From NCBI RefSeq assembly GCF_954871325.1, contig NC_088776.1:33590508-33654507 (forward strand): a stretch of DNA of 64,000 nt, given 5' to 3'. A model generated the notes under the pieces. The model did no database searches. It was given only the letters and a program-made list of their open reading frames with translations, and was not told the DNA's origin. Positions 25,459 to 38,200 of this stretch are shown here, in pieces; position 1 is the stretch's first letter, and each line of letters opens with the position of its first letter. The DNA comes from Gordionus sp. m RMFG-2023 (Eukaryota; Nematomorpha; Gordioida; Chordodea; Parachordodidae). The position numbers were made by a program, and so were the translations under genes.

Positions 25459-26909
25459 CACGTCAATTAGGCGCGGAAAATTCGGCGCACGACAACGGAG
25501 CAGCGTTAACTCAGCGCTCAACAATTCGGCACAGTCAATTTAGCACGGCGTCAATTCAGCTCAACGTAAATTCGGCGCGTATCTAATACAGTTGAAATTT
25601 ATAAAAAATTTATTAGTATAAAATAAATGGATTATTAAATAGAAGTCATTTTGAATGTTGGTCCTATTAATTATTTCTTCATATTTTTTTACTCTCAATT
25701 TTATTTACTAAATGTGTAAAATATCAATAAAAAATTTAATAATATCAAAAAATTTGACAAACCAATATTTATACCGATTTCTTTGGTGGACCAATTTGCC
25801 ATGTTATAAGATAAGTTTGATCTATAAAAAAAATTAAATTATTTAAACTAGAGTTTCTAACCGTTATTTATAGCGGTTTGATTCGTTTCGGTTTTTAGTT
25901 TAAAATTTTATAAAGATTTTATTCTATTTCGGTTTTTTTAAGAATATTATTTAGGTTCGGTTCGGTTCGGTTTAAAATTTATAACGGTTCTTTTCGGTTC
26001 GTTCCGTTTTTTAATTTTTTGATTTTTTAAAAAAAAATTAATCATATATTATTCTTAGAGAAAAATCTTTTTAATTTTTATAATTCCTTATTTAATTTAA
26101 CCATGAAGATTATTTCTTATCTAATTAACTAGTAATTTGCCTAATAAAGTAAAAACAATAAACTTGATATTTATTAATATGAAGAAAATAGCTAAGTATA
26201 AAATTTTTTTATTTGGTAAGAAAACACGGATTTAAATTGCCCCCAAGGAAAATTAAAATTTCAAATTTAGGTTTAAATTAGTTATTTTAAAAAACTATTG
26301 TGAACCGGTTTAAATGGTTCAAGAATATTTATAACAGTTCGGTTCGCTTTTTTTATATTTTTTTATAAAAGTTCGGCTACGGTTACGGTTCAGGAAATTA
26401 TAACGGTTCGTTCCTGTTTCGCGGTTCAGTTCGAAACCCTGATTTAAAAATGATATTTATTTTTTATAATTAATACAATTATTTTTGGGATATTTAATAA
26501 ATCTATAAAATGAGTCAGTTTTAAATGAAAATCTATTTTTAAGTTAATAATTATTCTCTAAATTAATACAATCGGTGTATATGATTAGAAAATTCAACCT
26601 CTAGCATGAGGCCTCCATTTTGTTAATTCCTTACTTCTAAAAAATAATTTGTTGGATCAACATATCTTATAACATGGTAAATTGGTCCACCAAAGAAATC
26701 AGAGTATTAATATTTGTTTATTAAATTAAATTTTATTTGATATTCAACCCTCAATATGACTTCTATTTAATGATCCCTTTGTTTTATACTAATAAATTGA
26801 AACTGTATTAGATATGCACCGAATTGTCGCTGCGCCTAATTGTTGCCGCGCTGAATTGACGCAGTGCCGAATTGACGCTGCGCCGAATTTACTACGCCGA
26901 ATTGACATG
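25459..26909. mobile_element. Fold-back (long inverted repeat) element, possibly Mutator-like
   Basis: The two arms are inverted copies: left 25459 to about 25830, right about 26655 to 26909. The outer 110 bp of each arm is a run of degenerate copies of GTCAATTCGGCGC. Inside, both arms carry ATCTAATACAGTT, ATTAAATAGAAGTCAT, and further in TTTCTTTGGTGGACCAATTT with ATGTTATAAGAT. Long arms with internal subrepeats are seen in Mutator-like and fold-back elements. No transposase is present, and no clear target duplication was found beside the ends. About 850 bp remain after removing the nested hAT MITE. Confidence 0.75.
25849..26441. mobile_element. hAT-type MITE nested in the fold-back element
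   Basis: 593 bp with ends TAGAGTTTCTAACCG and, read inward from the right, CAGGGTTTCGAACTGAACCG. Flanks are ATTTAAAC (25841-25848) and ATTTAAAA (26442-26449), 7 of 8. CGGTTCGGTT motifs repeat inside both ends, as in many hAT elements. No coding is seen. A related end lies at 53490. Confidence 0.8.
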
Positions 26910-28800
26910 ATACCTTTTAAAAATATGAAAATTTCTAACATAAATAGTAAAATATTGGAAAATACAAGATATTTAGAGCTAATAGAATAGCTAATATAGT
27001 ACGGTTAAAAAAATATTATAGCTATATAAATCGGTATGTAAATCACAATAAAATATAAAATTAAACATTTTATAGTGATTTAAAAAGTTAGTCAAAATAT
27101 CGTTCATAAATGATAATTTCATCTCCTTTGCGATTGCGCCAATTTTTTAATAATGGAGATTAGATCTTGATGAATATTGTTAGTCTATTCAATTTGGAGG
27201 TTTATCTACAAAAACGAATATTTCATACTATTTAAATTCTGAAATTAATTAACCTTCAGATATATTAATATCCTCTGAATAAATAGCTAACAGATCAAAA
27301 GGAGTTATGAGATATAACATTTGCAAATTGGATGAAGCCATTTGATAACTCACTCACTCATTGATTTGAGTCAAAATTAAATCCAAAGTGGAATAAAAAC
27401 TGTTATATCCTCAATTGAGTCCACGCGAATATTGGAACGATTTGTTTGTCGGAAAAGTGCTTTCACCTCAACAATAACATAAATTTAGAGAAATTCCTGG
27501 TTGATATTATCTCTTATATTCGGGATTCTCATAAATTCAGCCAAGTCCATTTTTTAAAAAAATATTGCATAAAATTGTTGTGTAATAAATAATTTATTGA
27601 TACATTCCGAAGAAGTCTCAGAAATAATTATATTTAGCATAATCTGTCTATTTGGATACATTCTAGAAATTTTCTAATCATAGTTATTAGTAGAGATTAA
27701 TGAAATAGAATTTTTTTTGGATAAAATTTTCTTTTATCCAATAGTGTTTAAGGTATAAAAAATGTAAAAAAAATAAACTTTAAATTTTCGTGAGATAAAA
27801 TATTAATATACAAGAAATATATTTATTTAAATTAATTTTAACTTTTTCTAATATTTAGAATAGAATATAACCTATTTGGAATAGAATACTTTGCAATTCA
27901 CAATTTATAAAGCCTGTTTATATTTTTCAAAAATTCTTTCTATAAATTGGGAAATTTATCTCCCTCCCTCCTACTGCTAACTACTTGAGCCCTTTTATAT
28001 ATTTTCAAAAAATTTTGATAGGGGTGGAGGATTCCTTTTCCGGCTGGCTAAGCGCCTGCCTGGAATAAAATTTCAGTTTTCAAATAGTAGAGCAATGAGA
28101 ATGAAGTAAATAAATAAAATAAATTGAAATGTTGCAGACTATTCTTTTTTATTAAATTATATATTTTTAAAAAGAAAAAGATGAGAAAAATCATCATTCC
28201 CTCTCCACTTTAAAAAATATTTTTTGATTAAAGCGGGTTTATTCATCTAACTTGTCGTTAAGTGGAGAAAATTGATAAGATTAATACTATGATCGCTTGG
28301 AAGTCAGTCTTAATATTGCCTTTAAGCTTATAATAAATTTTTTCATGGATTTTAAAAAATTTCACATTTTTATTCCCGGTCAGGTTATTTTTTGATTTTT
28401 TAAACATGACATGGATTTTTAAAATTGTTTCAAAGGCAAATTGATCTCAGTAAATGAATGCTAAATGATACATTATATGATTTTCTGACTGATTAATTAA
28501 TATAGTAGACTTAAAATAATCATAGACTGATGCAGAAAAGAAAATTGTTTAATTAACAAAGAAGTCATGATAGCTTGCCTTATTTATTTAGCTGTAATAT
28601 GAGAATAACGAAGCCCTTAAAAAAATTTAAAAAAAATGTTTGTGATCTCGTTTAGTTATTCTATTACAATATAGGCAAAACTATTTTCTTTCTAATTGAT
28701 CGAAAATTACTTGTCTATATAAATCTATGGGTAGCATTTGATTTAAAAAGTGACGTCTATTATATTTCTAGATATAAATTAAACTTTATAAACAAAGTGT
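26910..28800. other. A+T-rich DNA, nothing recognised
   Basis: A short G+C-richer phrase at 28040-28065 (CCGGCTGGCTAAGCGCC) is isolated. No coding-like frame was found. Confidence 0.45.
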
Positions 28801-28803
28801 TCA

Positions 28804-29227
28804 TAGGGATCTGAAAAAGTAGGCCCGGGCCAGGCCTATTTTTTAAAAAAAAAATTGGGTTCGGGCTGAGTCAGGCCTTATTTTGAAAAATTTGGCCGGG
28901 TCGGGCCTTGGAAATATTTTTAAATATATCTTAAATTTATCAATTTTATGGTGAATATTTTATGTAAAATAAAAATATTTGATTTTATTTATAGAAACTA
29001 GACGCCATATAGCATATATCTTTTATTTTGAGTAATTATAAAAATTAATTTCTCTATTTAAATAAATTCGGGCCGGGCCATCCCGATAAATTTTCTTTTA
29101 AAAAAAATCGGGCTAGGACCGGGTCGGCAAAACTTTCGAAAAAAATTTCGGGTTGGCCGGCAAAACTTTTTTAAAGAAATTTCGGGCCAGACCGGATTTG
29201 AAAAATTAGGCCCGACGCAGATCACTA
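28804..29227. mobile_element. hAT-type MITE, family TAGAGATCTGCA
   Basis: Ends TAGGGATCTG followed by GTAGGCCCGGGCC and, read inward from the right, TAGTGATCTGCGTCGGGCC. Internal layout is the same as in the copies at 4107 and 11938 (GGGCC blocks, a shared A/T core with AATATTTGATTTTATTTAT). The flanking octamers do not match, so the copy is older or was rearranged. Confidence 0.75.
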
Positions 29228-31005
29228 TACAAAATAACTATTTAAAAATCTTAAGATTAATGTAATGATCTCCTTTTCCACCTCTATAAGAAATATAACA
29301 CACGATTATTCCTCTTTTTATCTAAATAACAATTTTAAGATATAATAAAAACTTAATCATAATCTGAACTTTGATTTTGTTTATTTTATAGACTATTTTT
29401 AATTTAAGAAAGATGATATTTTGTAAAAAAAAATGTTGGCTACGTTAATTTTTCTGAATAAAATTTCTCTAATTAATATATTATTCATCCTCTTAAATTA
29501 TAATTTATTTTGATTATTACCTTGCTTGATGTCATATAGAAGACTCAATATAATCCAATGAAATTTTAATGGAAACGATTAATTAACTTTTGGTTCAGTA
29601 AGCTTAATTAAAATTATATAAAGTTTAAGTTAACATATCATTATGATAATCTTTATCAGTTTCATGAATTACATTATAAATTAATTTTTTTTCTATATTC
29701 TTATGACATTTCCAAGTGCTAGTGCTATAATAATTTCAACGAAGTTTTAATAACATAACAACTATAATAATAATTTATCGATTTTTTTAACTATACATCT
29801 ATGATATGTTACATGTACTCAGAATTATACTTTTCCCACCACTTGAATATTTATGAATGCACATAAGTATATTATAGATATACCTTTAATTTGATTCTAT
29901 AAAATGTTTTCATAAATCATATTAATATATCTAAAAAATTGTTTAAATTATTTAGCCATGTTTGTGGCGTAGCCATTAACTTTTTATAAAAATAAAATTA
30001 ATGGATTTGATTTGGGTAAAAGTAAAGCCATTCTCAATTATTCAAACATTTAATTATTAAACATTAGAAAATTTGTACAGTTGATATTAAACATACATAG
30101 TATAGCACTTTATTATTCCCCCACCATTCTCCCCATATTTTATTCTAAAATAAATATATTATGAAAAAAAACATTTAAAACAGATAATTATTTATACATG
30201 ATTTATTTTTATATTATAATTTTAATAGAAATATACAACAGGTAAAGATATGAGATTATACATAACATAAAATTTATTACAAAACAGAACTGGTCCTGTG
30301 CAAATATTAAAAAAAATTGAATAATTTTTTTGCCTCTTTCGACGACTTTGTAAATAGGTTTAATGGACCATTTTTATAAGTATTAACATAAAATTAACAT
30401 TTGTGAAAAAAAATTATATAGCATATAAAAATAAAAGTAATTCATTATTATAAATACATAAAAGTTTTTAAAATATAATATTGACGCCACCTAGGGATGT
30501 GTGTAGGGCCGTGCTAATACTCTCAGCTCTGTATGAAAATGAATTCTGTGGCACTTTAAAAAAACTCTCAATTTACTTAAGCCTAAAAATATCATAAAAT
30601 AACGGATTAAGTTTGTCATTTTAAAAATGGGATTACCTCCTTATACACATATTCTATTTTGTAATATTTTATATTTATAATGAAATTCTCAAATAAGATA
30701 GTATACAATGAATACAGGTTATATGTCAAGACCCGACTTTTTTTATGTAAACTTATCTAACTCGAAAACTATTATTATTAAAGCTTTATTAAAATTTAAT
30801 TTTATAGATTAAGGATTGGGGGAAATTAAATTTGTTCATTAAACCCAATTCTTAAACTCTTTTTCTCATATAAAATCATGGACAGTCACGCCGCCCTTCC
30901 ACTATAATATATAATTAAATTATTATATATTAATTAAACCTTTAAAATAACCTTTTAGGATGTTTCTAATATAGGTTTTGCACCAAATGACCCAATTTCA
31001 TAATT
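29228..31005. other. A+T-rich DNA, nothing recognised
   Basis: GCCACCTAGGGATGTGTG near 30486 could be an eroded hAT-type end, but no partner was found. Confidence 0.4.
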
Positions 31006-31009
31006 ATTA

Positions 31010-31640
31010 TCAAGTAGGTAGGTGTAATAGCAAATTATCAAATTTAATATGAGCAAATTTAATGACAAATTCACTTTTAAGCGAACTGTGCCAAAATGTG
31101 CGAAATAATTTAACTTGATATTAAATTGGCATATTTAGCAGATGTGATTACAAATTAGCCCATTTGCCTAAAAGTGCCAAAAGAAGAAACTTGATATAAA
31201 AGGGCATATTTAGCAAATTTATTAGTATAAATGAGCAAATGTAATGGCAAAGTTATCACACTTTACTAATGCTAAAAGATCATACTTGATATCAAATAAG
31301 CATATTTAGCACATGTAATAAAAATGAACAGAATTTAATAGCAAATAAGAGACCAAATATATAATAGCAAATTAGCATATAGCCGTTTAGCCTAAAACGT
31401 CAAAAGACTAAATTTTATATCAAATGGGAAAATTTAATGGTAAATTAGCATATATTTTGCTTATTACAATTACCATTATTTTACAATTAAATACGCTAGC
31501 TCATTTGCTATCAAACTTGTCCAATCGCTATTAATCTCTTGGCTTTTTAAGCGCTTAGGAAATAAACTATTATGCTAACTTATTATTGCAATATCAGATT
31601 TAATCTTTTGGCTCTTTTAGGCGAAATGGCTATAGGCAAA
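31010..31640. repeat. Degenerate ~105-bp tandem array that flips orientation near 31480
   Basis: About four diverged units run forward from 31010 to 31470, recognised by GCCTAAAAGTGCCAAAAGA, AACTTGATAT and GGCATATTTAGCA. From about 31490 to 31640 the same unit appears as its complement (CTTTTGGCTCTTTTAGGCG near 31605, CTTGGCTTTTTAAGCG near 31540). The whole is therefore a head-to-head, palindrome-like array. No coding is seen. Confidence 0.65.
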
Positions 31641-33215
31641 ATGGCGAATGGCGCCTCCAACCAAAATAAGTATATAAATAAAAAAATCTTATCCCGCTGG
31701 TAAATCTGCTGAAGGCCGAGAAGCGGGCCTAAAACTCGCAAGGGGGATATGGACGCGCAGCCCATCATATAAAAATGCAAATTAATTAAAAAAATTTCAT
31801 TGGCTAAATTGATTAAATAAAACTTTTTCTGCAAAGGGTAGTTAACGAATATCGATTTCTGCGAAAAGATTTTTCCGCGAATTTATTTCTGCAATTGTTT
31901 TACCTCAAAAGTCAAAGCAATTACTGCTAATGTGCATCTGCGAAAACATTACCGTGTATTCAATATAACGTGAATTAAAAGGAATGTATACCTCAAAAAG
32001 ATAGCTGCGACTAAATAAGGTGTGATGTAGTATAGGGTTAGAATTATATTAATGTGTAAGTATAAATATTTTTCTTGATTTAACCGACTAAACTTGGATT
32101 GCCTGCTAGAGTTAGTTAATATATTAGGTATTGTGTTAGATTAATATCGTTTAATTAATATAAATGTTTTTTTTTTAAATTTTACAAAAACTGCAGTATA
32201 ATCAATTATGACCGTCAGTAAAATCTAGTGCGGTAAAGTTTTCATCGCTGTTTGCATTTGCCATGATATTTGCGCGATAATATTTATACTGAGATATATT
32301 CCTGAAAATGTAAATATATAAAAAAGGGTCTATAAAACGTGTTTAATTATAGATGACGTACAAATCAGGCTGGCCATTGGACAATTTGCAATTAAATAAA
32401 ATGATAATTTGCATTATATGGTTTCCTATGGTTCCGCCTAGTATTGTTTAACGGTTCGATTTCGTTAATTTTAAATTAAGATTCGTCAAAATTAATATGC
32501 AAGCCTCAGTGGCTTAGGCATAGGGGGGGGGGGGTTGTCTATGAAAAAGATGAATTTTTTTTTAAATTTTAATGTACTGAATTGATAATATAAATGACTA
32601 AAATATAAATACCAACTATTTTTATGTTTTTAATTTATAAATAATAATTTTGATCTGCAATATCTGATTATTTTTATATTTCTTAAATAAATTTTAAATT
32701 ATCTTGCAAAAAAACTTGTCTAATTTGCAATATCCTTTTAAAAAATATATACTTTGTAAATTTTATTATGAAGAAACAATCATTAATTTATTTTTATTTC
32801 AATAAATGTTAAGCGCAGATATGTCGCAAATCTATTTGACTACCTATTTATGCCATTATTAAATATTAAAGTATCAAAGCTACAACAACATCAAGTCTAA
32901 TATTTTATAAGATGATAGGATTTTTTATAATGATAATAGTAGTAAAACTTATTTTAGATATTTCGCCTATTTAATTCCTTTTTTGCTTCTGAATCTTCAT
33001 TCTATCTTGTGGAATGAGATTTAAATTACGTCTATATTTAAAAACAAACTGAAAAGAAATAGTAACATCTATAACACAGAATCATAAGATTCAAAAATAT
33101 CTTAAATTGGGGAAAGATAAACCTTAATGTATTGAGACGAAATTGATTTTTGAATCGTAATTTAAAATTCGATATTTAAGATTGAACCTAAGACGTGCCG
33201 TAATTTTTATTTAGC
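31641..33215. other. A+T-rich DNA with eroded inverted sequences
   Basis: CTGCGAAAACATTACCG near 31948 and the complement of GCGGTAAAGTTTTCATCGC near 32231 are similar and face each other, so a decayed inverted-repeat element may occupy 31850-32290. G12 lies at 32523-32534. Confidence 0.4.
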
Positions 33216-33219
33216 TTGT

Positions 33220-34079
33220 TAGGGGAGACCGGGGTATAATGTCCATAAAAAATTGAAGTGTTATAAAAATAAACAAAGCTATTTTTCTAAAATGTTTAAA
33301 CGTATTAAGAAAAAAATCATTTAGTTTTTAATTAATGAGAAATTTAAATTTTATGAAAAACACCCGGGGTAGCTATTATCCGTTCACGTTAAGTGTCATA
33401 GCGCTTCTTTATTTTTAGATTTTTAAAAAAAATTTATATAAAAGTGTTGATTCTAAGTAAATAAATAAAAATAAATTGTCAAATATGTTAAATTTATTAG
33501 GGTTCATCTATATCACATATGTCACCCGAAAGTATTTGTCACTTAAATCTGTTATATAATTACAAAAAATAAGTCAATCATCTTCATGTTGTCACTAGTG
33601 GTCCTAGACAAACAGGCTTCTAATGTTTTTATAAATTTAGTTGGATTTTTTTTAAATTTAAAATAATCCCTGTTAAAAAATGGCTAATACGCACCCCGCC
33701 AAAACCTGTCCCAGGTCTTCACAATTAATTAAAATATAATTTTAAGATATTAAATTAACATAAATTCTGTCAATATTTTTATATATGATAAAATATATAT
33801 TTCTTTATCATTTAGAATTTATATTAAGTCAAAACAACGTTTATAAATAAAAAAAGTTATTAGTGAAAATGTAAAATTTTAAAAAGTTACTCTGGGTATG
33901 TTGAATAAATTTGCATTTAAAAATTTTTATGAGCAATTTTTCCGAAACATTTTAGGACCCACTAAGCACCTTATTAAAATACATATGGCTTAAATTTCAA
34001 AACTTAAACTTTATTAATTTTTAAATTATTCGAGAAGGAAATACCTACCCCGGGAACACACTATCCCCGGTCTCCCCTA
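33220..34079. mobile_element. TIR element, ends GGGGAGACCGGGG, superfamily unknown
   Basis: The ends TAGGGGAGACCGGGGTATAA (left) and, read inward, TAGGGGAGACCGGGGATAGT (right) share their first 15 bases exactly. The 860-bp interior has two further C/G-rich patches (CACCCGGGGTAGCTATTA at 33361, GCACCCCGCC at 33691) and no reading frame I recognise. The flanks (TAGCTTGT before, CTAGTTTT after) give no clean duplication. A remnant of the family lies at 8725-8760. Confidence 0.7.
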
Positions 34080-34104
34080 CTAGTTTTTATTTATTGGTTA
34101 AAAA

Positions 34105-34970
34105 AATTGATCGCTGAACTAGTGAGTACTAATAATGCATTACATATTGTTTATTGCTTCTATATTTTTCCTTCTGGCATGATGCCAATCTTGGCAATTT
34201 TTTTATTTTGCCAAAAAACTTTTTTATATAAACTATTTACCACGCGGGTTGAAGCACTTAGGAAGTATGAAATACTCACTAATTATTGACATAAATTTCC
34301 TAAATAATGCTTCCAGATGTTTGGCTATCTGCTTAAGACATGATATCACACTTAATTTTTGGTTCATATATCTGTTTCTTTATTAATAGCTAAAATTGAT
34401 TAAAGAATTAATAAGGCACTAAATATTAATGCAAATCATATAGTTAAAACTTCCATCTTCTGGGTTCTGGCATGATGCTAATTTGGAAAATTTTTAATTT
34501 TTATCAATAATTCTTTTCCTCTTTGAACCAACTACCAGACAGAATAAATCAATAAAATATACTAATAAAACTCTACATAATGGTTTTGTATAAGTTTCAG
34601 AATTAGTGTTTCCAAAAGCTTGGTTCACATGACGTCATAGTTTTCATTTTGTTTATAACTCTATTTCTTTTTGTGGTTTTCATATTTGAGTGAAAAATTA
34701 AAAGCATTGGTCAGGTATTAAATATTAGCGCATGCTATATAGTTTTTTTTATATTTTCCATTCTAGCACTATATCAATTTAGCCAATTTTTCCTTTTCTT
34801 TATATACCGTCTACCAAACGGATTAAATTAATATACAATTAAGCTATAAACATTGAAAATTTACAAGTACAGTTATTTTTTAATCTTAAGGTTAGCCAAA
34901 ATCTTGTTATCATTAATTTTTTCTTGTATACTGTTATGCTGATTAAAGTCAGATTCTAATAAAGCACAAA
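34105..34970. repeat. Three diverged tandem units of about 300 bp
   Basis: Each unit has the same ordered landmarks: TATTAATGCA/TATTAGCGCA, then CTGGCATGATGCCAAT or a diverged form, then a T-rich block with CTACCAAACGG or CTACCAGACAG, then a long A/T section. Units begin near 34125, 34425 and 34725. Divergence is high, so it is old. The phrase ATGATGCCAATTCT also occurs singly at 11383 and 21165. Confidence 0.5.
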
Positions 34971-35049
34971 ACATTGACATATTTTAGAAGGCTTTTTCAG
35001 CGAACTTTAACTGAGATTATATAAAGACCACCGAAAAATCAATAAGAAT

Positions 35050-35110
35050 TTTTTGGAGGTGAGTCCCGGCCGAAGGCCGGGTAAATAGGGTTGGGGCGAA
35101 GCACCTCAAA
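35050..35110. repeat. G+C-rich hairpin
   Basis: GGAGGTGAGTCCCGGCC and its partner GGCCGGG surround GAA at 35065-35085, and an outer pair (GGAGGTG near 35056, CACCTC near 35101) closes a larger imperfect stem. It lies just before the sequence shared with 9411-9625. Confidence 0.45.
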
Positions 35111-35119
35111 AATTATTTA

Positions 35120-35290
35120 ACCCCCACCCCTAATTGGAAAATCCAGTCTACGTGAACGGCAAGCCTCGAGATTTTGTTAATAGATATGTCCAAACATTTT
35201 GCCATCTATTAGCAATCTCCAGATTTGCGTAATAATTTTGGCTAAAACATTTGGTTAGCCGTTTAACAACATCAACAATGATACTACAGA
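35120..35290. repeat. Diverged copy of the dispersed repeat at 9411-9625
   Basis: Shares AGCCTCGAGA, TTTTGCCATCTAT and GTTTAACAACA in the same order and spacing with 9480-9620. The inverted CCC/GGG ends of the 9411 copy are not clear here. Confidence 0.5.
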
Positions 35291-35299
35291 CAAAATTAT

Positions 35300-38200
35300 A
35301 TAAATATCATTCATTTTAAATATTTTACATTTTTAATTTTCCAGTTTGTAAATTTATATTAGATTTTTGATTATAAATTATATGACTGGCGTAACTAAAG
35401 TGGGGAGGGAATCGGGAAATCTTCCCCATCAAAAATTTTTTTGTTTTCGTGATAAATCATTATAAGCTAATAAAAAATATTCTCTAAACCCCCCCCCCCC
35501 TCCCTATTCATCTTCTTAAAAAATCTAACATTAAGTCATCATAAACACTATTTCAAAAAAATAAATAAAACTTAATCATTTTTAAAATATTGACTATAAT
35601 TGAAATTTTTGAGAAAATAAGTTTAAAAAAGGAAGTATAAATCCATAAATTAAATTTTTTTTAAATGTTCCGGTCAAAGTCCTTTAAAAAAGGGACTTAC
35701 CCAATAAAAGGTATGGTGAAAAAATCAGCCAAAAAACCCCCTTCTCTTACGTCAATCTAGGATAGCATGCAGAGGCTTATAAAAATTTTTTTATGGGGCT
35801 GTATATTTCTAAAGAAAATTTGAAACTTAATATATTAATAGGTCAATATTATATATTTTGTATAATATAATATTTCAATGGGGCCTCATGAAGTCGGCGT
35901 CTATATATATATCAAACTTACATTATAGCAACGGGTTGGAAAAAATATATTTGAGGTATGGGCAATCATTTTCTCCTTTATTAAATTAAGGGGGTAAATA
36001 TTAGCGTAATGCCCTCGTATATGAACAACTGCTCATTCCACTAGATTCAAAAATACTCAATAGCCCTAGGGTGGCACGAAATTTTGGGAAGTTTTTAGTA
36101 TTCAAGTCAATGTTTGTATCTGTAAAGAATATCTAAAAAATTTCATTTAGCAAATATTTTGATCTGAGCAGAATTTTCTGATTTTCCTTATGGATTTAAT
36201 ATTTGAGAATAAAAAGCCTGCGTTATAAATGTGTTTATTCCAAACAACTATAAAATAACTTATGTAATAAAAAGATTAAATTATTTTTATGGCCCAAAGC
36301 AGTATAGGGGGGTGGGGGTGTATTTTTTTTAAAATTTTTATTAAAATCAAATTATATATCTTTTTATTTTCGAGAGTAATTGTGAAAATATGAGGGTATA
36401 AAATAGCGAGAGTACAAAATTTTAAGTATGAGAGAAATATTTATATAGTATGCGGTTATATATCAAATTATTTCGAGTTATTTAAAACCAGGTTTTATTT
36501 ATGATGTATTTTTAACAACAAAAATATTAAGGTATATAATAATCGAATTCTATTTTACTGATGAAAACCCCTTTCTGATCTGTAACTTCAATAGTGCAAA
36601 ATATATAGAGTGGTCCGGCTGAACCCCACATACTATTCTTTATTAATCCAGCACACATAATTTAAAAAATAAGTCTATCTTGTAAATTTGCTTATGATTT
36701 ACGTGAATTATTTTTTTCTTTCTTCTAAAACCACGAATAACCTAATGTTTTATAATTGCTTTAAATAAGTATGCGTTGTTAATTCGTAAATAGTTTTTAC
36801 GCGCTTGAAAAAATATAGAAATCCTAAAAAAAATACAAAATTTATGCTTAAAAATTCTATGATGGATACTTGTGGAGGGGGGGACTATATATAGAGAATG
36901 ATTGAAGTCGAAAAATGATTTATAAAGAATGTTTGAAGCCATTCATGTCACTAAAAGAGGGAGGAGGGTAAGCGTTTTTTATTTTATATCTTGAAAATTA
37001 TCTAAAAGAGGAGATCGCATATGATATGGTCTCCGGGTTGGTAGAATCTAGACCTCAAATATTTCAATATTCGATTAAAAGAAATATTTATATTTATATT
37101 ATTTTCCGAGAAATATTGATATTTATATTATTTTCCGAATATAAATATATTGTATATGACGATGATATTAGAAAAGACGTTTTAAGTTTAAAATTTTCAT
37201 TTCATTTTTAAACTGAGAAAAAAGTGCGCTAAATCGTTAGCATTTATCACAGAGTTATCATTTTTTTCAAATCGTAAAATTAATAAAGATGATTTTTATT
37301 TATTCCATTTCTTTTCACTTATGGAGAATTTATAACTGTAGTTATCTTGAGCTCTGGCCAAAACGTGTTTTACCAATGCGTAAAACAAAACAAAACAATT
37401 TTTATTTAATTAAAAAAGACACAAATATAATTAAAAACATATTCTTAAAAATAACCTTGCATCATATTTTTCTCCTCGATGGCACCTAGCATTAATTATA
37501 TTATTTTTTTGAGGTATTCAATGTGTCCAAATTTGAGCCTTAGAAATATCTACTTTCTATCATAACATTTTCGAATAGGCTGATCAGATTAGAGTACATA
37601 ATCTTAAATTAAATAGCTAGATATAATCTAATTTCCCATAAATTCTTGTCGCTTTAAAGATTGTTTTGGTCTTTCTAATTTAAAATTTTAAAACTTTTTA
37701 TTTATTTTATTATATAAACGTGTTTTGTTTTCATGTTTTGCAATGACAATCAATTTAAACAAATATATTTATAAAGACTTTTTGGGGACTCATTCATGTG
37801 TTTATGTCCCTGATTTGGTGATGGCGACAATTAAAAAATATAATATGTAATATTTTACAGTGAAACGAGTGTTTAATATATATATATATATTAATATTAC
37901 AATGCAAACGGCCTTCGACTGCGTCTTTTATTAATATAATGTATGATATTTCTTCACTCCTAATTTCATATTCATAAGACGTTTCTCTTTTTGTCTTTCA
38001 TTTCTTTCAACTTCTTAATTAATATATACATATCCATAAAATAAAAATCTGTAAAATTTGTAATATAATGTAAATTAATTATTTTCAATTCTCAATCATC
38101 AATTATAGCTTAAGCAAAAACAAATTATAACTATTACATATAAATGTCGGACAAAATTATCACGGACAATATCATCGATAAAAAAAACACCCGAATTTAT

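Noticed and set aside
31010-31640. Regularly spaced repeats considered as a CRISPR array
   Set aside because: Units are long, diverged and flip direction, and the context is eukaryotic.
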